From Golubevia sp. BC0850 (lineage: Eukaryota; Basidiomycota; Exobasidiomycetes; Golubeviales; Golubeviaceae): DNA of 64,000 nucleotides. The notes under the pieces are model-generated. The model saw only the letters and a program-made list of their open reading frames with translations. It was not told the DNA's origin and did not search any database. The position numbers and the translations under genes are program-made. The stretch is from assembly GCA_012976225.1 (NCBI GenBank), contig JAAVVG010000016.1:62001-126000 (forward strand). The letters are read 5' to 3'. Below are positions 50,101 to 61,155 of this stretch, piece after piece. Position 1 is the stretch's first letter. The number at the start of each line of letters is the position of its first letter.

Positions 50101-53100
50101 CTTGCGCATCTTGCCCTCATCCGCTTCCATTGCAAAGTCCTTCACGACCAATTCGCGAGTCGAGATCGAGGCGATGGTGACGCTACGTTCAGCTACTGGA
50201 GCGATGATCTCTCTGATAGCACGCTCGATGGCGACGAAGATCATACGCTTCAGAGTGGCGTTGTTGGCGAAGAGAGTGAGTTGAGGGTTGATGACCATGT
50301 AGTTGGCTACGTTTGCTAGCATAGCAGGGAGAGAATCGGCGTAGGTGGTGGCGCTCGAGGTGGTTGAAGCGGCACCAGTGGAAGCTCCAGCAGCAGCTTG
50401 AGCGGCGAGAGAAGGAGTGGTGCGAGCTGGAGTTCTGGCACCGCTGGCAGATGCAGAGAAGTCTTGACCAGCTGAGCCTTGACGTTGCTGTTGAAGGAGC
50501 TGTTGCTGTTGCTGTTCTTGCTGCTGTTGTTGAAGGAAGAGCTGTTGACGTTGCTGCTGTTGTTGTTGAGCTGCCTCTCTAGCAAGTTCCTCTGCCGTTG
50601 GACGACTACGAAGAATGTTGGTTGGTTCGACATCCTTCAGCTCGATGTTGAGACTCTTGCAGAGAACCTCGATTTCAAATTTGAGGTTAAGCCTGAGTTC
50701 AGCAAACTGATAGAGTTCCACCAGTAAACGAAGGACCGCCATGAGCCAAGGATTTGGAGGGACGAAGACCTTTGACTTGTTGCAAGACTCCAAGACTTTG
50801 CAGACGAAAGGGATAGCTACGATGAGTCTACCACTATCGTATCCTTGAATCAGGAGCTCCTTGAAAGCGATGTTTCGGTGTCGGATAGGCTTGTCTCTCG
50901 CAAGAGTCAGACCTCCTAACCAGGATCCTAGATTCTTGAGCAGAGTACGTTCGTTGGTGCTCTGAACAGTCTTGTCCGAGTTGAGAAGCATCTTGACCTT
51001 TCCGAAAGTCTCGTGCAAGACGTGGTTGAGTAAGGCAGCTTGTTGAGGATCTGGTCCTTCTCCTTCCACTGCTGGAGCGCAGAGACCATCCAGAAGTTGA
51101 GTGTACAATCCGTGATTGTTTGGCTCGATCGAGACACGTTGTAAGACCAAGTAGGAAGAGAACCAACGATAGACGGAGGGAGTGATGAGTCGTTTGGCGT
51201 CTGGCAACTTGGTGCTGAGGTTGTTTGGAGAGAGATTATTGACGATGAAAAGAATCTTGTCCGAAACCTCTACGTCTGGATCTTCTTGGTCCTCATCGTC
51301 TTCGAGCTCGTCCACTCCAACAGCATCGAAAGCGACCTTATGCTCCGCCTCTCTTCCAGCTAACTCTCGTCCAGTTACCGCTCCGTTGACTTGAGCCTCT
51401 CCTGAGGAAGGGTAGGATCCTCCAGCCGCTCCTGGATTACTAGCTGCTTCTCTGATGACTCTCTCAATCTCAGGATAAGTTTGAGTTAGATGAGGAAGAG
51501 CCAAAAGAGCTTGACCTAGTTGAGGCCATTCAGCTAAACGATTTTGGAACCTCATTAAAGCTTGAACTCCGAATCTAAACATGTTGCTGTCTGGAGGATT
51601 GCGTAGAGCGTCTAGCACGTAACGGATTGCGATCCCCAAAGGAATGTAATCGATTAGAGCATGTTGAATCAGAGATCCAAAGACGATTGCTGTCATTGCC
51701 AATTCACGAGCTGGATACTCGGTCTCGAAGCATCTGTACTCGTCAAAGAGAGTATGAGCCAGACAAGCAAAGAGTTGCTGATCGTGAGAATCCGAAGACG
51801 CTTTGGTTCGTTGAAGGAGCGCGACGAAGTCGTCGATGCTGAGAGATTCATCGTACATCTGGGTGTAGTAGGCGTCGGCCTGTGAAAAAAAGAAGAAGAG
51901 AGGGAAAAGAGAAGAAGGGAAGATCAGCAGCCGTTCCGGTCGCGCAGGTCCACACTCTTTCTTTCTAGGGACTACAACTCACCTCCTTATGAATCTCAGC
52001 AGTGAAAGTGACGACTTGTAAACCAGGTTCAGTGTTCTCCTTTCCAGGGGCCAGGTTCATCAATCTAGGGTGTAATTGTAAACAAAGATTCCTGACGATC
52101 TTGAAGAGTTCAATCTCTTCCGAATTCATGAAATCACCATTTGATCTGAGTACTCTCAGGAATATAGCCACAGTTTGAACCATAAGAGGTAGATTGTTTG
52201 AACTTGAGGAGTTGTTAGCATCATGTAAGAATCTCTGTTGAACTTTCAGATCCTCCTTAGTCTTCAGATCCAAGAAATCCAAGGTCTTTTGAATCAACAG
52301 ATTACCATTTCCATTTGAACTTGAAGAAGAGATCTTTTGGAAGTGATTGATGTTATCTTGTAACCACTTATCAAGATTCAGGTATTCTCTTCTGCTAGCT
52401 AAAGCGGCGATATCAAAAGAGAAGATAGTCTTCTTATTCCACTCCTTCAATTTCTCCTCTTTTGATTTCCCATTGAGATCTTCTTCACTGATTTCCAAAT
52501 CCAAAACTCTATCCAAGATCTTCAAGTCCTGACTGACGTCCAAGATTCTACTGACGTTTCCTTCATTTTCTTCATAAAGGTTTCTGAACCCTTTCAAAAG
52601 ATACTCCTGATCGATTTGATTCAACCTCAAGAAGACGAGTTGATGAGAAGGATGGCCAGCTAAGAACATAGAGAGAAGTTTAGATGCCAAAGATGAGTGA
52701 ACCGAATTCCAAGGTTGTTTAACCAAAACCAGACCAATCGCTACGCATTCTGGCGATTCTTTAATAGCTTTCTCGAGGAATGAAGTCGCTAGCTGCTTTG
52801 GGTCTTTGAAAGAGACTTGATCTTCAGTGGAAGGATTCGTCGATCTTCCAGCTTCCCGTGATAGAGTTTCGATCAATTCCCTTCTGTTCCAATTGAGATT
52901 GAAGACTCCTTGAGCTAAGGTCTTGATGGTTGCACTTGAGTTCTCTGCATCTTCTGGAGAGACGATCCTTGAGGTAGTTGGAGTTGAAGATGAGCCCGCT
53001 GGATAGAAAGTCTCTGAACAGAATGAGAAAACTTCGTTGGGAAGTGTTAACAACCCAGAGATAAGATTCAATTGTAAAGCAGGATTCGACCATTCTCCCA

Positions 53101-55812
53101 ACAGAGCTGAAACAGCTGAAGGATTGGAATTGAGGACGGTAGCTAGTGATTCGAGATGAGATCCAACTGGAAGGCTGATGTCCAAATTTGCGATTTCATC
53201 TAAACCTTTGATGACTCTAGACCAAACTCCATCGTCGCCTTCTTCAGATTTGAGGGATTCGTTAACAGACTTGACGAAGCTTGCGAGATCGATTGTCCTA
53301 CTTCCTTTCTGCTCTTGATCTGTGCTATCTGAAGATCCAACAGAAGCTTCCAGCAGTTTGGCTAAGCATCTTGAGATCTGAAGTTCACCTTCTTTTCCTT
53401 TCTTGATATCAAATCTACTCCAAATAGCCTTGAAAGTTTCCAAAGTCTGAGTTCCATTGAAACCTAGATCGAGTAAGAACTCTCCCGAATCTTTTCCATC
53501 ATTAAATCTCAAATTGGGTAAAATCTGAACTAAACATCTTGAAAGAACTTCAAGAGATAACCTTTCTGAAAGATGAGTGATGAACTTTCTTCTGTGACTA
53601 CGATCTAAAAGTGGCCTTTCACTCTCATCAGAAGTAGAGCTTGGTTTATCCGATAGAAGTGAAGACATGATAGAAAGTAAACCAGGGGGTAAACTCGAAG
53701 TAGCTCCAACAGAAGAAGCTTGTTCTAACAAACCGTCTCTCTGTAAAACCTCAAGAGCTGATTCTAGAGCTTTGGAGTTAGCTAAAGAGATTCCATCACC
53801 ATCTCCTTCTCCTCCATTAATCATTCCGTGAGCGCTTTCTACTAGTCCTCGCAAGTGATCACTCGCGATTGGAACTGTTGGAGAAGAAAGAGTTTGCTCT
53901 ACAGTTAAAGTTGATTCTTGAAAAGATAGAGCACTAGCCAAAGTTATCAATTGCTTTCGATCCAATCCAGACTTTTCCACTAAATCTTCAAATTGATCTT
54001 TTGAAACCAATGACTTTGAGGTGTTGTAAGGTTTGGAAAGAGCTTCACAAAAGTTGAAAGCTAGAGTGAAGTTAGAAAGACTTCGTTGGGTCTCTCGAGA
54101 TAGAAGATTGAAGAGTAAATCGGTTGGAGAGGTTGAAACGGAAGTTTTCTCTGGGGATTGAGAGAAGACTAAACTGAATAATCTGGTTAGGAGGAATGTG
54201 TGAATGGAAGATCCGAATCTGTCACAGTGCTGAGAAGGTTAGGGAGAGAGGGAGGAAGATGTTGAAGAGATTTAGTACCGACACTAGGCTGCTTCTCCAT
54301 CTTTGAGATTCCATCTCGTGGCCATAGCAGATTCTACACGTGATTCGGGACTGCGAATTATTTAGCTGGACAGGAAGTGAACACCAGCGTAGCAAGGCCA
54401 AGCTCTGAGCGGTAGGCGACGCGGCCACAACCAAGAGGGTGTTATTGCATCCCATCCCGCCCTACTTCGACAGCTCTAGAGCACCCAAAAGGGCAGTAAT
54501 AAGCTGAAGATTGTCTGAAAGCGTAGTTTGCGACTTTCCCTCGCTTGGACCGGGCCTGATTATCTTGCGATCTGCTGCTCCTTCCTTGCTCTTCTCGCTG
54601 TCCACTCTCACTCCGCCTTTCCTTTCCCCTTCAACACTGCCAACTGACTTCCCATCCCTTTCAAAACTTCCCAGATGTAAGCAACTCACCTTAGCAACCT
54701 CCTTACAACCAGTTTCAAAGTTGTTTTCACTTAAAGTGGAAAGTAAAAAACTGATTTGAGTTTTAACGATTCCTAAAGTTCCCTGATCCTTGCTCTGATT
54801 GGGTTTCCTCTCCGAGTTGGAATTGGAAGAATTGGAACTTGAAGCAGAAATGGTTGAACCTGGAGTTAGATGATGTGAATTAGTGGAAGAAGAAGAGTAG
54901 TTTATATTGGAAGAATTGGTTCTATTTCGAGGTTGAGGTGGTAGATGATGATTGCCTTGTCTCGAACCAGAGACTGGGGGAGACGTCTTGAAGGATTGAC
55001 AAGGGGTTAAACAGACAAGAACGTCTGCGTCTTAGAGTTGAGGACCTTAAGAGGAGAGGATGAGGTGAGGAAGGAAGGTTGGATGGAGGAAGGAGGAAGG
55101 AGATTCTTGGTGGAGTGAATTGCAAAGAGAGTAGCTTGCTGAGGATTGGATTTAATGAGTCCTCCGCCTTGTTTAAGGTTGGATGTTGAGGTATGAAGAA
55201 AGAGGTTGGAGGGCAACAAGAGGCGGAGACGAGGTAGTACTACGCAGCAGCACAGGAGGAAGAGGAAGAGTAAGAGGAGAGATAACTTGAAGTGACTAGA
55301 GTAAGGTTGATGACAGGATGATTCAATTTGAAGAGTTGATCAACCAAATTAGATCCACATTTAGGTATCATCCACAAGAAGCGGAGGGAAGAGAGAGGGA
55401 GGGAGAGGAAGAGGCGGTGGCTGCTGGTTAGAATCCATTCATTCAACTGATCCTCTTCTAATCCTTTGACATAATCCATTGTTAACCTTTTCATGATTCA
55501 ATCTGTTCATTCCGGCGCTCAACTCTCTCCTATCTGTTGCCTGTCTAGCTAGCTTCACTCTCTCCTCTCCTCTCCTCTCCTTCGCAGCTTCGCCCTCTTC
55601 ATCTTTGCGATCCTCTCTCTCTCTTCTACTCATCCTCCACGACTAATCTTCTTAAAGATGTACTCACCTGAAGTAAAGTAGTTGCACTTGTCGATAAACT
55701 CTTGTTCTTTTCGCCTGTATTCCAAGTTGTTGAAGCGAGATGGGTGGATCGAAGAGCTCAGACTCAACTGAGAGGCAGACGCGAGCAGAGGTCTGTGTGC
55801 GCAGAGAGACAT
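47119..55812 (-). CDS. NOT1: CCR4-NOT complex scaffold subunit NOT1
   Basis: Scaffold of the CCR4-NOT deadenylase, which shortens poly(A) tails and represses transcripts in the cytoplasm and nucleus. Certain exons: 54690 (5' limit uncertain) with GTLGIVKTQISFLLSTLSEN, 54229-51983 (opens HCDRFGSSIHTFLLTRLF), 51879-48983 (opens ADAYYTQMYDESLSIDDFV), 48890-47521 and 47438-47119. The C-terminal NOT1 domain is clear: YLVLYLFAETNDEIVKEQIA, RVLLERLIVNRPHPWALLLT and PPEIERLLQHIKEG. A Gln-rich repeat (50,482-50,583) precedes the CAF1-binding-type region. For the 5' end, the model that fits phase is a first exon 55812-55668 beginning MSLCAHRPLLASASQ and a second exon 55024-54690. This gives 2437 aa with a 643-nt first intron. 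An acceptor at 54987 is an alternative, and the leader is not conserved, so the start is tentative. Confidence 0.88.
50482..50583. repeat. Polyglutamine-encoding repeat in NOT1
   Basis: Mixed CAG/CAA triplets on the minus strand encode Gln runs broken by Leu, Arg and Glu. The tract lies between the helical N-terminal half and the Ala/Thr/Ser-rich linker of NOT1. Confidence 0.75.
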
Positions 55813-56203
55813 CGCAAGACTTTCGCAAATCAATCTTAATTCTGATTACTTCCAATTCTATCCTCTTTAACAAGTACATAATGTGAATTTTCAACCGGGA
55901 AAAAAAGGTCAATCTTGATCAGGAGGAGTTGCGTTGGAGGGAAGAGCGGTCTGATAACAGTCCTCCCTCTGACTGCGTTCAGATAAACCCAATCTTGTTA
56001 TTGAGGGAAGAGAAAGATTTTTAGAAAGACACTCTCTCAAGGGTGTTCGCTTACTTCCTACAGGACGAAGAGTCAGACAAAGACCCAGAAGTCCATCGAA
56101 GAAGTAGCGTCCATCTCGTCACCTCTCTATCTATCTCCTCGACCCAAAACCTCGACCCCAAACCTCAAAACAACACTCTTCCTAATTCCTCAAACAAGAT
56201 TTT
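55813..56203. promoter_or_regulatory. Interval between ISA2 stop and proposed NOT1 start
   Basis: 391 bp on the minus strand between ISA2 and NOT1, expected to hold the ISA2 3' UTR and NOT1 promoter. The plus strand frame across 56043-56429 is open but is the antisense of ISA2's last exon. No separate gene. Confidence 0.4.
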
Positions 56204-57338
56204 CTACAAAGTCGCCTCTCTCCTACCTCTCCCCTTCTCCCCAATTTCAATTTCTCCAGGTCCGACTCCCTTGCCATTTCGACTTTCGAAAAGGCCTTCC
56301 TTAATCGGACCAGTTTTTTCAGCTTCAACTCCACCCTTACTTCCAGGTAAATCATCTCTTGGTTCCCAACTGACACCACATCCACAACCTCCACCTTTAG
56401 CGTTTGGGTTCTCTCTGACTACGAATTGAGAACCTATCAATTCGGTTGCGTAGTCTAGAGTTGCTAGGGAGAGGAGAGGTAGAGAAGAGGAATCTATTAG
56501 GAGGTTGGCTGTGAGAGACGAAGAGGAGGTGGAAGTGGAGAAGAGGCTGGGAGAGGGAGAGAGAGATGGGAGATGAGAGATTGGGAGGGGGAGATTAGGA
56601 GATTAGAGTTGGGAAGATAGCTGGGATGGAAAGACTAGTCTAATTGTCTCTCTCCCTTTTCCCCTTAGAATTAACGTTCTCCATCTTTGATTCCTCTTTC
56701 ACATAACACTCACAAATCGTCTTCTTCCATTCCACCTTCTCCTTCCATTGCAATGTCGACCACTTCCATCTTGTATTGATATCCATGACATCCTCCAGGT
56801 TCTACTGCTAATCTCAATCCTAAGTTCTGATTCGATTCCTTTTCACACAGAGATATCAATTTCTGGTGACAACACGTAGTATTGAGAAAGAAAGAGGTTA
56901 GTCATATTGAATGGTGAGATTTGGAAGTACAATAACCTTGGTACTCACCTCAACTGCTCTGTCTGTCAAATTGACTTTCTTCTGAATCAAATTTAAAGAA
57001 GTGAATAAATCTGGGTCATCTTCTTCTAAGTCTATCGTTGGTTCTCTAGTTGGAGAAAGTTGAATGGTTGATGGAGATGATGACTTTGAGGAGGAGAATC
57101 TTTTGAAAGAAGAGGTGGAAGTGGAAGGCCGTTGTTGGAGGGATCGTGAATTGAACCTTGAAGATGTATTCAGTTTTGTGTTAGAGTTTGAAGATGATGA
57201 AGATGCAGTTGAGAATTGAGATGAAGGTGGAGATACAGAACAGGTTGCTGAGGCTAGTCTGCCCAAAGACTGAGCATGTCCGCTCTGTGCTTTACTGATG
57301 GAAGGAATTGATCTGCTGATGCTTCTAATGATTACCAT
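56204..57338 (-). CDS. ISA2: Mitochondrial iron-sulfur assembly protein Isa2
   Basis: A-type Fe-S carrier of the mitochondrial matrix that acts with Isa1 and Iba57 in making [4Fe-4S] clusters for aconitase and lipoate/biotin synthases. Exons 57338-56949, 56862-56714, 56546-56204 give 293 aa. The N-terminus is Arg/Ser-rich with few acidic residues (MVIIRSISRSIPSI), as expected for a mitochondrial presequence, followed by a long Ser-rich spacer. The A-type domain starts LNLIQKKVNLTDRAVEKLIS. The first ligand Cys is in VEPGGCHGYQYKME, and the CxC pair in NPNAKGGGCGCGVSWE. LDYATELIGSQFVVRE precedes it. The tail after the CxC (about 60 residues, Gly/Lys/Glu-rich) is longer than in typical family members. 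Divergent from EGD2. Confidence 0.92.
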
Positions 57339-57502
57339 GATTCAATTTAGATTCAACTTTGTATTGGTGAATGTGGGTTGGATAGATGTTGGAGTTAAGC
57401 TGTGCCGATGACCGCGAATCGAGCATTCTGGTAGGCCACCCACCTGCTGGAAGAATCTTCTCCTTCTAAAAGCACTCCTCATCTACTAATCAATCCTTAA
57501 TC
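57339..57502. promoter_or_regulatory. Divergent promoter between ISA2 and EGD2
   Basis: 164 bp separate the two start codons. The EGD2 side has CTTCTCCTTCTAAAAGC-type pyrimidine-rich sequence. The two genes presumably share promoter elements. Confidence 0.5.
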
Positions 57503-58973
57503 ATGGCTACTATTGAAGAAATCCCAGACGATCTAGTAAGTGTTGCATTACATCAGTTTCTCCTGATTCTCCTCCCATCTTTAACTCCTGACGCTAACTC
57601 TCTTCTCTCTTCTTCTTCCTTCTAGGAGCAATCTTCTGACGTCGAAGTCCAAGCTGATGGAAATGAAGTTTCTCTTCCAGACAAAGTTCAATCTCGTGCT
57701 GAAAGGAAAGCCAGAAAGTCAATGCAAGGAATCGGTTTGAAGAAGGTTCAGGGAATCAACAGAGTCACCATGAAGAAGGCTAGAGGTGTGAGTACAAGAG
57801 ACTGAGAGAAGAGGAAAGCAAGGATTAAGATGGCGGCTTGACAGAGCGCGGAGTTGATAATGAGGGAATTCAAAAAAAATTGATGAGATGGTGAGATTTT
57901 AGAGACCGGGAGGATGGATATCAGTTGAGATTGAGTCTAGTGCCAGCTTTCGGGAAGGAACGAAGGAAGTAGCGAGAAGAGGGCACTGCAAGATGAAACC
58001 GAAGCTTCTGCCCTATTCAAAGGGGGACAATTTCCATTTGATTCAATTCACGACCTCTCGAAAGCTCCAACTGCAAGCCACGAACCTTTCCTTATCTCCC
58101 AACCTCTTTCCTCCTCCCTTTTCTCTCCCCATCCTTGCCACTCAATCCCCCAGCAACTCCTAGTAATCTCAGACCCAGAAGTTTACAAATCCTCCATTTC
58201 AGATTGTTACATCATTTTCGGAGAAGTCAAAGCAGAAGACACTTCCAACTCTGCTCAGGCTCAAGCTCAAGCTCAACAAGCTCAAATGCAAGCTCAAATG
58301 CAACAAGGTGGTGCTGCTTCTCAAGCTCAACAACAAATGCAAATGCAACAACAATTAGCTCAATTGGGTCTGGGTGGTGGAGCTGATGGAATGGGAAATG
58401 CTCCTTCAACTGAAAAGATTGAGGAAGAAGAGGATGATGGTGAAGAAGAGGATGAGGAAGGAGTTGATCCTAAGGATATTGAATTGGTTATGAACCAAGT
58501 GAGTTGAAGTGGCATGGGATGAGGGGGAAAGCGGAGGGTTGGTGATTGATTGAGAAGTTGAGAACTTGCGAAGGTGGGAAGGAAGGAAGGAAGGAAGGAG
58601 TGGGGAGTAAGCAGTGCAGGGGTCGAAAGACCTCTTCCTACGATTCTCATCTGATTTTGATTTGAAGATGATAGGAGCTCGTGGCCTCGCCGGGCTTTCT
58701 TGCCTGCTACTTGAAACCAGACCTCTCACCCACCGTTCAAGAGAAGGACCCCAGTTCAGATCTATCTCTTTCTGATTCAAATAAGAAGCGACCTCAATCA
58801 CTCCCAGCAAGAACCACCTTTCGGATACTCTAGAAATCTCCCCTTCTTGGTCCTTCCCCCCACTGACATGCTCTTCCTCTCCTTCTCAGGTCTCATGCTC
58901 CCGTAAGAAAGCCGTCAAAGCTCTAAAGAAATCTGACGGAGATCTTATCAACGCTATCATGAATGCTAGTTAG
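57503..58973 (+). CDS. EGD2: Nascent polypeptide-associated complex subunit alpha
   Basis: NAC alpha pairs with NAC beta at the ribosome exit tunnel and shields new chains from wrong targeting. Exons 57503-57535, 57626-57787, 58154-58498, 58890-58973 give 207 aa, the usual length. The NAC domain contains [20 protein letters not shown] and [20 protein letters not shown] (joined across intron 2), then [13 protein letters not shown] Gln/Ala/Met-rich spacer and an acidic run ([16 protein letters not shown]) lead to the C-terminal UBA domain, [20 protein letters not shown] to NAIMNAS, joined across intron 3. Introns 2 and 3 are long for this window (366 and 391 nt). Intron 3 holds a GGAA microsatellite. 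No intronic snoRNA could be confirmed. Confidence 0.95.
58576..58599. repeat. GGAA tetranucleotide repeat in EGD2 intron 3
   Basis: Five to six perfect GGAA units within the third intron of NAC alpha. Simple-sequence repeat with no assigned role. Confidence 0.8.
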
Positions 58974-59559
58974 ATGATTTGTTTACCAATCGACGAATCT
59001 CTCGCAAAAACTCGACTCCCGCTTTGTCTTTCCCTTCAAAAGGAGATCCACAAAAACTCTTCACTCTTCAAAATCCGAATCAAACTTTCTCTCTCTCTCT
59101 CTCTCTTTTCTGTCCTATTTTCTCTAACTCAAGAACCTCAGATATGTACGATTCCTTCGATCTTGTATCTTAGGACCAAAAAAAAGTTTAATGTTCATTC
59201 CTTTTGAGCTACAAGAACTTGAATGGGAAAATTGAATCGTGAAGCACGATCCTTTTTCTGTCAAGTAGAAGACGAACCTGTGAAGCTTTGCGGAACAATT
59301 TGGAACTGAGTTGCACTATTGGATTCGAGAGAATCAGTTTGGAAGCGAAAGTTTTGCTCCTCTTCAAATGAATTTTAGTGATTTCATACGAGCAAATCGC
59401 TTTCATTTCTCGAAAGCTCAGTCCGCAAAATCCCATTCTTCAACGCATCAACCTTCAAAAGGATAGATTGAATGTGTAGGTGTGAATGAAGTATGACAAT
59501 CAAACCCTGCCCTAACAGAAGCTAAGTTCATGAAAGTGAGACAGCAATGAAAGAGAGGT
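58974..59559. other. Convergent 3' region between EGD2 and secreted-protein gene
   Basis: 586 bp between facing stop codons, with a CT dinucleotide run at about 59086-59107 and a poly-A-like stretch at 59176. Expected to hold both 3' UTRs. No gene seen. Confidence 0.5.
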
Positions 59560-60325
59560 TTATAATCCCAAAAGGTCGAGATCACGGTGAGCGTTGCGAC
59601 CCTGAAGAGCAGCACCAGAAACCAGATTTTGAGAAATGAAAGATATCTTCTCTTCCTGGCTCATCTTAGCCATGACCTGTTAGACAGAGACAGGGACATT
59701 TGGAGTGAGAAATCATCGCCGAGAACTCTATCTATATCGGAAATTCCCACAGCGACTCACATCTTTGTTCTTGTCGATGAAAGAGCTGAAAGAAGAGAGT
59801 CCACTAGCAAAAGCTGCTCCAAGATCCTGTCTACGTTCCAAAACTTTTGAAACACCTTCTATCTCACGAGATTGAGGGTCCAATTTGGGCTGGGTACAAG
59901 TTTGACGGAGAAAGAGTCAGATGACGATGGGGTGGAATGTAATTCATATAGAATGCAGACTCACCACACTCAGCTTCTTAGCGAATTCATGAAGGCCATC
60001 AAGAACCGATCGACTTTCGGGAGAAGGGTTGAGATTTTCTCTGATTTCTAGAGCTTCTGAAAAGTCTTTGATGTCACGTAGGTTGAATTTCGGCTGTGTA
60101 CAAAACGTCGAATGAAAGAAGTAAGTTGACGCTTGCTTTGGGATAGAGTCGAAAGCAAGGCAGACTCACCACGTGCATCTTTGCAACTGAGGCTTGAAAG
60201 CCAGCAATTCTCTCTGCAGCCGAAGCTGGTGATCTGCTTTCGAGAGAAGGCTTTTGAGACATTGGGAGCGCAGAGACAAGGCTGGCGACAAAAGAAACGG
60301 ATAGAACGATGTTGGAGAGTTGCAT
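59560..60325 (-). CDS. Small secreted cysteine-free protein with duplicated exon module
   Basis: Function unknown. Exons 60325-60170, 60093-59965, 59889-59761, 59676-59560 give 176 aa, all introns phase 0. A clear signal peptide (MQLSNIVLSVSFVASLVSA, cleavage near LVSALP) predicts secretion. The mature chain has no Cys and looks mostly helical. Exons 2 and 3 are both exactly 129 nt (43 aa), start PKFN and PKLD, and have similar charge layout (FSEALEIRENL and VSKVLERRQDL), which suggests an internal exon duplication. Exon 4 (39 codons) begins VMAKMSQEEKISFISQNL. A TATA-like element lies about 155 bases upstream of the ATG, in keeping with a strongly regulated secreted product. It does not match a hydrophobin, which would need eight Cys. 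Confidence 0.75.
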
Positions 60326-60480
60326 CTTGAGGTTTGTTAAGCCTTGAAAAAGTGATAGCAATAAGAAAGATGAGTGAAGATAAGATGAAAGGTAGACCAG
60401 CTACGAAACAAGAATGAAATGATAGAGAAAAAGAGAGTGAACTTGAGTTGCTGGAAACCAGTCCTCCAAAAACATCCTGC

Positions 60481-60488
60481 TTTATATA
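60481..60488 (-). promoter_or_regulatory. TATA-box-like element of secreted-protein gene
   Basis: Minus strand reads TATATAAA about 155 bases upstream of the ATG at 60325. It is the clearest TATA-like motif I found at a plausible promoter distance. Position fits a fungal promoter with a leader of roughly 100 nt. Confidence 0.4.
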
Positions 60489-61155
60489 CTCTGCAACTGC
60501 GAGATCCAAGCATCCTTTCACCCCAAAGGATTATCATAGAGGGAGGTCAAAGTCTGGTCTGAACTAGGAAGTGATTAGATAGGGGAAGCCTTCTAAATTT
60601 AAGAGTTCCTCTAGAATTGTGAGATCGAACCAATCTTCTATACCCAATCGACGATCAATGATCACTTGGACACAAGGTTCGGACGCCCCTTTCTTACAAA
60701 TACTCTCTTTCATACCCACCTCGAGTGAGAAAGACGATCCAACCCCTAGCGCCCTAGCGGTTCCAACGGTTCAACAGAAAGCCCATTGGAAAGCATTGAA
60801 CGAGGTCACACAGGTATCGTTCTCGAAAGCTTAATCGATCACCAAAAAAGAATCTTGAGGCTCTTTGTTCTAGTAAGAGCATCGAACAAGAATGCGATTA
60901 CATCACTCACCGTGTCGCCTCTGTTCTTTGGCTAACCAAGGTTGACTACCTCGTGGCCTCTTGAGATATATGGAGCAGACCTACATCACCAAATGAAGAG
61001 TGGCGACTAAATCGTTCTTGGTTCAATAAGAAAGTGAAAGTTTGAGTGAGTGGGGGCGTGTGCGCCTGTGCGCTGTCAAATTGAATTGGAAGGGAATGAA
61101 CATTTTCTTCCACTTCGACCTTCTCTTCCTTCCCTTTCTACTCTCCCAAACTATC
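60489..61155. other. Intergenic interval upstream of the 61-kb F-box/LRR-like copy
   Basis: No supported gene. A plus-strand frame around 60658-60834 beginning MITWTQGSDAPFLQIL is open to 60834 with a possible GTATCG donor, but there is no partner exon and no recognised family. Confidence 0.3.

Noticed and set aside
56043-56429. 128-codon plus-strand frame over ISA2
   Set aside because: It is the antisense of ISA2's last exon, which has the diagnostic CxC motif and in-phase splicing on the minus strand.
58499-58889. C/D snoRNA in NAC alpha intron 3 (GATGATAG and CTGATT)
   Set aside because: The C box does not match RTGATGA, spacing is too long, and no terminal stem was seen.
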